This document shows positions 58,228-64,000 of a stretch of 64,000 bases of DNA, in pieces. The position numbers and the translations under genes were made by a program. The stretch is from assembly GCF_030272615.1 (NCBI RefSeq), contig NC_081412.1, positions 685,012,583 through 685,076,582 of the forward strand, given 5' to 3'. Source of the stretch: Cryptomeria japonica (lineage: Eukaryota > Streptophyta > Pinopsida > Cupressales > Cupressaceae). Each line of letters begins with the position of its first letter. The stretch's first letter is position 1. Under the pieces are notes generated by a model. That model searched no databases. It had not been told where the DNA came from and saw only the letters and a list, made by a program, of their open reading frames with translations.

Positions 58228-60348
58228 TTGATGATAGAGGATGATATGACCTTTCCTAGTATTACTCTTCCTACTGGAACATCAATGCCTACCCCTTGTC
58301 TCTCTCCTAAAATTGATTTAATCTGTGATAAGATTTTAGTGCAAGAGAAGACTATCAATAATTCTTCCAACACTTTTGTTCATTCCTCTAAACCATCCTC
58401 AATTAATTTGATACGTGTGAATGAAACACCTAACAAACCTCTCTTCACTGTCCAAGGTGCCTATCCTTCTCAAAATTGTCAACCTTTAAATAAGCCTATC
58501 TTAGTGGTCCAAGGTGGTTATGCTAATGATTCTTTTTGCACTCCTAAGAAACCTATTATTACTGTGCAAGGAGGTTATTCTACTAAGAGCCCTTATGAGT
58601 ATGCTAAGCAACTGACTAGAGAGAGTTATAATGCAGTTGCTCATACCTATAATACTAGAAATAATAGGCAGCCTAATCCTCCTCCGGTTACTCTAGTTTC
58701 TCTTCCTAATCCTCAACCAATTCTTCCGCAAGCTCCATGTATTTCACAAGTTCTTGGTAAGGAATATGATCTCATAGAACAACTTAAAACTACTCCTGCC
58801 AAGATATCCCTTTGGGATTTGATCCAAACTTCTTTCGCTCATCATGGAATGTTACAAGATGCCTTGAAAGATTTGAATGTTCCTCCACCTAATACATCTA
58901 GTAATATAGTGTCTTTGGCTAACTCTGTGATGAATCCTAAAGCTCAAATTGTGTTCACACAAGATGAGTTGCCTACTAGTGAAATTCAACATCAATATGA
59001 TCCCTTGATGATTGTGGTTATCATAAATGACACTGCTATAAGACGAACACTGGTAGATAATGGTTCTGGCCTTAATGTGTGTAGCATTAATCTATTGCAT
59101 AAGATGAATGTGGATACATCCCTTATTGAGCTTGACTCTCGTCCCATTCGAGGCTTTGATAATGTGGCTAAGTCTTCATTAGGTATTATCACCTTACCAA
59201 TCACAGTGGGACCTGTTACTTTGCCTACTCCTATCCATGTTATGTCGAGAAATCTAACATACAACTTGTTATTAGGGAGACCTTGGATTCACAGTATGCA
59301 AGCTGTCCCCTCTACATTGCATAGACAACTTAAATTTATTTATAATAATAAGACATATACCTTGATAGGTGATACTAATTTTCAAGCTTGTTTGCAAACA
59401 TCTACTTCTAAAGGGAGTTCTTCTAAGCCTTCCTCTTCTAGTGATGACTCGTTAAACAAGATACCTATGGATGAATCATTACCCTCTGATAATCAAAATT
59501 CTTTGGATGAGTCTGAAGTTCCTGAAGAAGATTCTTCTCAACTTGAATCTACACATGAAAAGGCTTTTGATCCTGAGAAGGTTCTCATAGAAGACGATTG
59601 GGGATCTCTTGATTTTAATCCCACCTTCGTAGGTGAGTATAGGGTTCCTCCTAGAGAGCTTAAAGTTAAAAAGAAGGAAGAAACTAGAGATCAATCAGTC
59701 TTACCTGAACCTATGAGCAATAATTTTGTGGCCGCTTCTCAAACTTCTTCTCCTCACACCTCTAATTCTAAAGAATTTGATTCTTTGTCTTATGAAAAGC
59801 CACCTTTTCTTTCTGAAATGGCTAATCGTTATGGTCGTGGTTTTCATATTTTGGCTAAGAGTGGCTATAGTGGAAATGGTTGTGGTGCAAATGAACAAGG
59901 AATTAAAGTTCCTTTAGAACATAACATGCATGAATATTCATTTGGACTTGGATATAATCTTTCTAAGCCCACCAAAGCATCTAAAAGACCATCTCTCAGT
60001 GTGAATGCTATATTTAGTAGTGATGGTGATCTCACTTCAACTAAATCATCTTCTACTTCTATCAACTCTCATTCCCCTCATAAGGAAATCTTGGTGATGA
60101 ACAAATCTCTTTATGACTCCCCTCAAATTTCTAAATCCACTTATGAATCTTTATCTCCTATTCATCATAAAGTCCTTTCCTCTAGGGATAAGGCTCTAAT
60201 AAATTACACTCATCTTTCTTCTAAGATTTCTCGTAACTGTCCTTCTTCAATTTTTATCATTTTATACATGTTTTTGATCTCACTTATAGTTGAGCATTCA
60301 ACATGTCATATTCAAATACCTCATTCAATCTATCATGTCTTTAAATAA
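58228..60348 (+). pseudogene. E3 protease/G-patch polyprotein remnant
   Basis: An open frame of 706 codons, probably the 3' part of the frameshifted ORF starting at 57236. Three tandem modules ending VQGAY/VQGGY lie at residues about 65-115. The retropepsin-like domain lies at about 250-390: RRTLVDNGSGLNVCSINLL carries the active-site Asp, and NLLLGRPWIHSMQAVPS is the ILG-type element, both matching T and H. A Ser-rich acidic linker (about 395-490) is followed by a G-patch-like YGRGFHILAKSGYSGNGCG (about 530-550). No RT follows. The protease would mature Gag; the G-patch may bind nucleic acid. The long intact frame beside older decay upstream is notable. Confidence 0.8.
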
Positions 60349-62173
60349 CATTAATGGCTATTATGTTGCTCATCATTATGTGACATAGGTAGCTCATTTA
60401 CTGGGGGCTCATTGTCATTCATGATGGTACAATTTCAAGTGCAATCATATTTTTGAAGCAACATAATAGCCTAATTTTTCTATGTTATCTCTTGTTCCTA
60501 TGGGGTAATAGTGTGGAAATACTGATCATCTTTGCTTTAGAATTCTCTTTTCCTAGATATGGGAGAAGATGTGTATTCTCTTTCTTATCCTACCCACTTC
60601 TTGTGAGGAGCATTTTACATACACTAATGTCTTGCTTGCATGAACTCATGTGAGTATGTAGTACAATTTTCTTATTCTAAATCTCTCCCTAGAAGATTGT
60701 GTAAGTCCTTCTCATTATCCTTATCCTTGGGAGGCAATGATCTTTCCTTATTTTTATCTAAGGATCCACTTTTTCCTATTCCGTGGATGGTGTGAACTTT
60801 ATTACTTGATGTTATTCCTTGTATGCATTTGTTGTCATTTGTTCAAGGATTCTCTCTTACAAGAGGTGTAAGTCCTTGACTACAACCTCTTTTGCACTTG
60901 GTAAAATACATCCATAATGAATTCACTCTCCCAATTGGGTTAAAAAGAGCATCATCCTTCATTAAGAATCACTTTCACCTCGCAAAAGAAGGAAGTATTG
61001 CATTCTTATTCTCTTCTTTGTCTTATTCTAGAAGATGTTATATTTGTCTAAGACAATTCCTCTCGAGGATAGGTGTCTTTTGTACAAAGATCTCTTCTCC
61101 TCTAAGGATCTCCTTTACACATATTACAAGATATCCCTTTTCAACTATCTTATCCTTTCTTAAAGAGTAAAAAAACTCTCTTGCTTGGATCTATGACATT
61201 GTTGCATTTTTGGGGTATCTTCTTTTGTGATGAAGGTAGGTATCTTGTTCTACTTTCCTTATGACATAAACATTACACTTTTTGAGCAATGGGTCATTCT
61301 CGGAACCAGAGCATAGACTCTTAGAGCGAGATGTCTCCATTTTTTTCTTTTATGCAAGGTGATTATTCTTGGAACCAGAGCACAGACTCTTAGAGCGAGA
61401 TGTCACGCTTTTGTACTATACATATACAGGTTGTAGCATACTCGGGCATAGACTCCTATGAGGTGCTTCTAACCTCACTTACACACACATGCACGAGGTT
61501 GAGTGGAACTAGCGGCATAAGGCTAGACTTTCTCACTCTCCTCCCTTACATGGATCACCTAGACAGACTCTAGGGGCTAGTTTTCCATGTCCTTTGTCCC
61601 ATGGATCACCTAGACAAGATCTAGGGGCAAGAAGTCCATGTTTTCTCTCTCACTATTCTTCTCATGGATCACCAATGTGTGTATTCATGCTTTTTTTTTT
61701 CCTTTCTTTTCTTCTCTTTGCATTTTGTTTCCATTTACATCCTTCATCTTGTGTTAGAGAACTCTCAAATCCTTACACTCTTTGTTGTGTTGGAATTGAG
61801 ATTTAGTCCTCTTTCTTACCAAATGATTCTCCATTAGTTTTTGATTTCATATCAAATCTTCTTGTGAGCATTTGTCATCAATATTCTTTAACAATTCGAA
61901 GTGGTAAACATGATACCCTGTTTCAACTCACTAAAATTAGCAAGCCGAAACAGGGGGGGCATATAGCTACCCTCGAACTTTCATCACCTTCCTTAGTAAG
62001 CATTAGGTGATTTTGTGATCTAACGTGTGTTTTGTAGGGTGCGGTTCCTAACTGTGTACTGCAGATACAGCTAGGGGCTTCGTTCGACAGACTTATGGAT
62101 ATATCCTTTTTCAAATAATGTTTACTTTTCTGTACTTTAGCTTGCATATGCACATAGTGTTCATATGACCGCT
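60349..62173 (+). other. 3' non-coding region of E3
   Basis: No supported gene. Two direct duplications: GGAACCAGAGCA...GACTCTTAGAGCGAGATGTC at about 61300-61330 and 61369-61403, and CATGGATCACCTAGACA at about 61550 and 61607. The first pair could be a structured or protein-binding site. Confidence 0.6.
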
Positions 62174-62188
62174 AAAGTGGGGGCTAAA
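62174..62188 (+). promoter_or_regulatory. Polypurine tract of E3
   Basis: AAAGTGGGGGCTAAA lies immediately before the 3' LTR start TGTAGC. Confidence 0.8.
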
Positions 62189-63852
62189 TGTAGCATCGTA
62201 AATTGTATGCACTTGCTAGGGTGGTACAATTTCACACCTAGTTTAGCACCCGCCTTGGCGCATTTTGCATTTTGCATTGCTTTTTCCCTTTAGCACTTAA
62301 TTAATTAAATTAATTAGGTCTAAGGTTCTATTTCATTATCATCTACATCATAAAGTTGGGCCCTTTTCATTAAAGTGTGCCCCTTTCATTTTATTCTTCC
62401 AATACATCATTTAATCAAAAACCCTAATTAGGTCCTATTTTGAACTTAGGGGCTTGATTTCGGGGGTCAAAACATCTCGAAATCAGTCGTAACTTTGAGA
62501 TTCGCTCTAAAATCATCATATCCGATGGCCCTGAAAATTTGGTGAAAAGTTGTCAGGACCATGGCGCCCGACGTGCACATGGTCTCGAACATTTTTCCCG
62601 AAATTTTAGGAGCACGATCCAATCATAAAATAAAGCTTAACCCCAAGAAATTGGTGGGAGATTCAATCTCTAGGTTGGCCAAAAGCTGAAATTAAGACCT
62701 AGGGTTTCATATATAAGAGCTCTCTTTCTTCATTTGAAAGGAGCGGAATTTTGGTTTTCAAGGACCTTCTATGCAGCAAAAGAGCAGATCTTTGATGACT
62801 TCAACAACATTCAGCATCCATCCATCAAGCATTCATCAATTTCATTCATCCATTTAGGGCTTTGAAGGCATTGAAGAGCAATAAGGGATCACCGACTGAA
62901 GATTGGCTTGTACCCCTCCCTTGGGGTTGGGTATGATTTCATGATGTTTTCATGTCTTTGCATAAGCTTCATTACATCATTTGTATTCATGCTTTAGATC
63001 ACTCTACATTTTGATTTGGGGCATTTACATTATCATTTACAAGCAATTAGGGTTTACTTTCTAGGTTTCTCTAGTTTGCTTACTTGCATTTTAGGATCTT
63101 GCACACACACAAGGTCTGCACACACACTACTTTTACAATACAACTTGGCTATTGGTGGAGGTGGAAATCACCAAAGAAGGGGTTTGACTAAGGCAAAACC
63201 CTATATAGCCGCCCACCATACCTTTTCAGATATAAGTGCAGGTTTCGAGATTCGGACGACGCCGCAAGTTGTAGATCCAATGGAAGCAGACGAAGACTGA
63301 ACTTCACACAAAATTCCAGCCCAGAAAGCTAGGATAGGGGCGTGAGGCACCCTGGTCCTGCCAAGACAGGGGCGCTAGGCGCCCTGGTCCCTGGGACAGG
63401 GGCGCTGGGCACCCTGGTCCTTTTGTCAAACAGCAAGTTTCAGCATTTTTCCGATAGCTTTTCAGGTTGCAAAACAACAGTTTCAGGAGCAGAATCAGGA
63501 TAGTGGCGCCCGCGCCCTCGTCCCAAACATTTTCACTCAGATTTTAACTTCGGGTACACATTTGGATTCTTGTCTTGTCCTTGTGTTTACAATTTTCCAT
63601 TGTTTAATCTTAATTCTGCAATCTTGTTACTAGTTCATACTTGCACTTTGGGGTTAAGAATTGAACTTGCATCATTCTATCTATCATTTGCAACAAAGGA
63701 ATAGAAATCCTAATAGGTAGCCCATGGCTCTCTCTTCCACAAAAAGAAGTAGCCAATTGTGTGATACCTCTAGGCTCTTTCGTATTCCACAAGTGTGTGA
63801 TTGAAAGTGAGATTAGGGCATGTTTGCTTAGTGTCACTTTTTCCCCCACACA
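62189..63852 (+). repeat. 3' LTR of E3
   Basis: The 1664-bp copy is 37 bp longer than the 5' LTR, mostly because it has three instead of two copies of the GC-rich ACAGGGGCGCT...CCCTGGTCC unit (about 63335-63422). Confidence 0.92.
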
Positions 63853-64000
63853 CCAACAAGCTTTTCAAATGCTCAAAGGCTATCTCATGAATCCCCTTAT
63901 TCTTATGCAACCCATGGAAGGAAAGCCCCTACTTTTGTATATATCATTAATAATAACAACATTGGGGGCACTTTTAGCACAACAAGACTATGAAAGAAAA
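63853..64000 (+). pseudogene. Element H: RT-RNase H connection (partial)
   Basis: Encodes QQAFQMLKGYLMNPLILMQP followed by PLLLYISLIITTLGALLAQQ, matching the start of the RNase H region of T (27275-27130). It is open to the window edge. Confidence 0.85.

Larger units (their letters stand above)
55428..63852 (+). mobile_element. Element E3: pol-less LTR retroelement with a protease
   Basis: LTRs 55428-57054 and 62189-63852 (TGTAGC...CACACA), a perfect 5-bp target duplication CCAAC (55423-55427 and 63853-63857), a primer site and a polypurine tract. The interior encodes a Gag-like acidic region, an aspartic protease and a G-patch, but no RT, RNase H or integrase. It would need enzymes in trans. 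Confidence 0.93.

Noticed and set aside
1-64000. tRNA, rRNA or host single-copy genes
   Set aside because: Tried to recognise conserved tRNA arms, rRNA blocks or intron-exon genes outside the elements and found none I could support; only primer sites complementary to tRNA ends are present.

Overview
The window looks like nuclear DNA from a plant with a large, repeat-rich genome. I see no host single-copy gene. Essentially all of it is a stack of transposable elements inserted into one another, most of them decayed by nonsense mutations. A gymnosperm (conifer-type) source is my guess from the style of the repeats, not something the sequence proves.

The backbone is an old, plus-strand Ty3/gypsy element of the Tat type (called H). 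It survives in four pieces: gag at 8534-9978, gag end/protease/G-patch/linker at 36739-39029, reverse transcriptase at 54618-55427, and the RT-RNase H connection at 63853-64000. Three insertions split it, and a fourth element abuts it on the left.

1-8533 is a minus-strand, Copia/Sirevirus-like LTR element (C). It has an initiator-Met-type primer site and a polypurine tract, a zinc-knuckle gag-like ORF and a separate long ORF with its own promoter-like upstream region, but no pol. A 1.76-kb solo LTR (223-1986) sits inside it with a perfect 5-bp target duplication.

9979-36738 is a large insertion with diverged terminal inverted repeats. It carries CT-rich DNA, a 6.5-kb satellite built from one 21-bp motif in both orientations, and an inverted CT/GA minisatellite. 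Inserted in it, on the minus strand, is a Tat-type retrotransposon (T) with gag, protease, G-patch, RT, two RNase H domains, integrase and an antisense plant-mobile-domain ORF. One end of T is rearranged: an LTR plus 807 bp of flank occurs twice.

39030-54617 is a plus-strand, pol-less LTR element (E2). A full-length L1-type LINE (39414-45613, 17-bp target duplication) is inserted in its 5' LTR. 55428-63852 is another pol-less plus-strand LTR element (E3) that keeps a retroviral-type protease and a G-patch; its 5-bp target duplication is perfect.

The most interesting signals are: (i) about 20-bp-periodic motif arrays in the 5' leader and 3' region of T that would be complementary in its RNA, with a similar 22-bp-periodic array in the leader of E2; (ii) the long second ORF with its own promoter-like region in C; (iii) the satellite carried by a TIR insertion; (iv) the duplicated LTR plus flank of T; (v) an excess of TAG/TGA over TAA stops with few frameshifts, as expected if methylated cytosines decayed.
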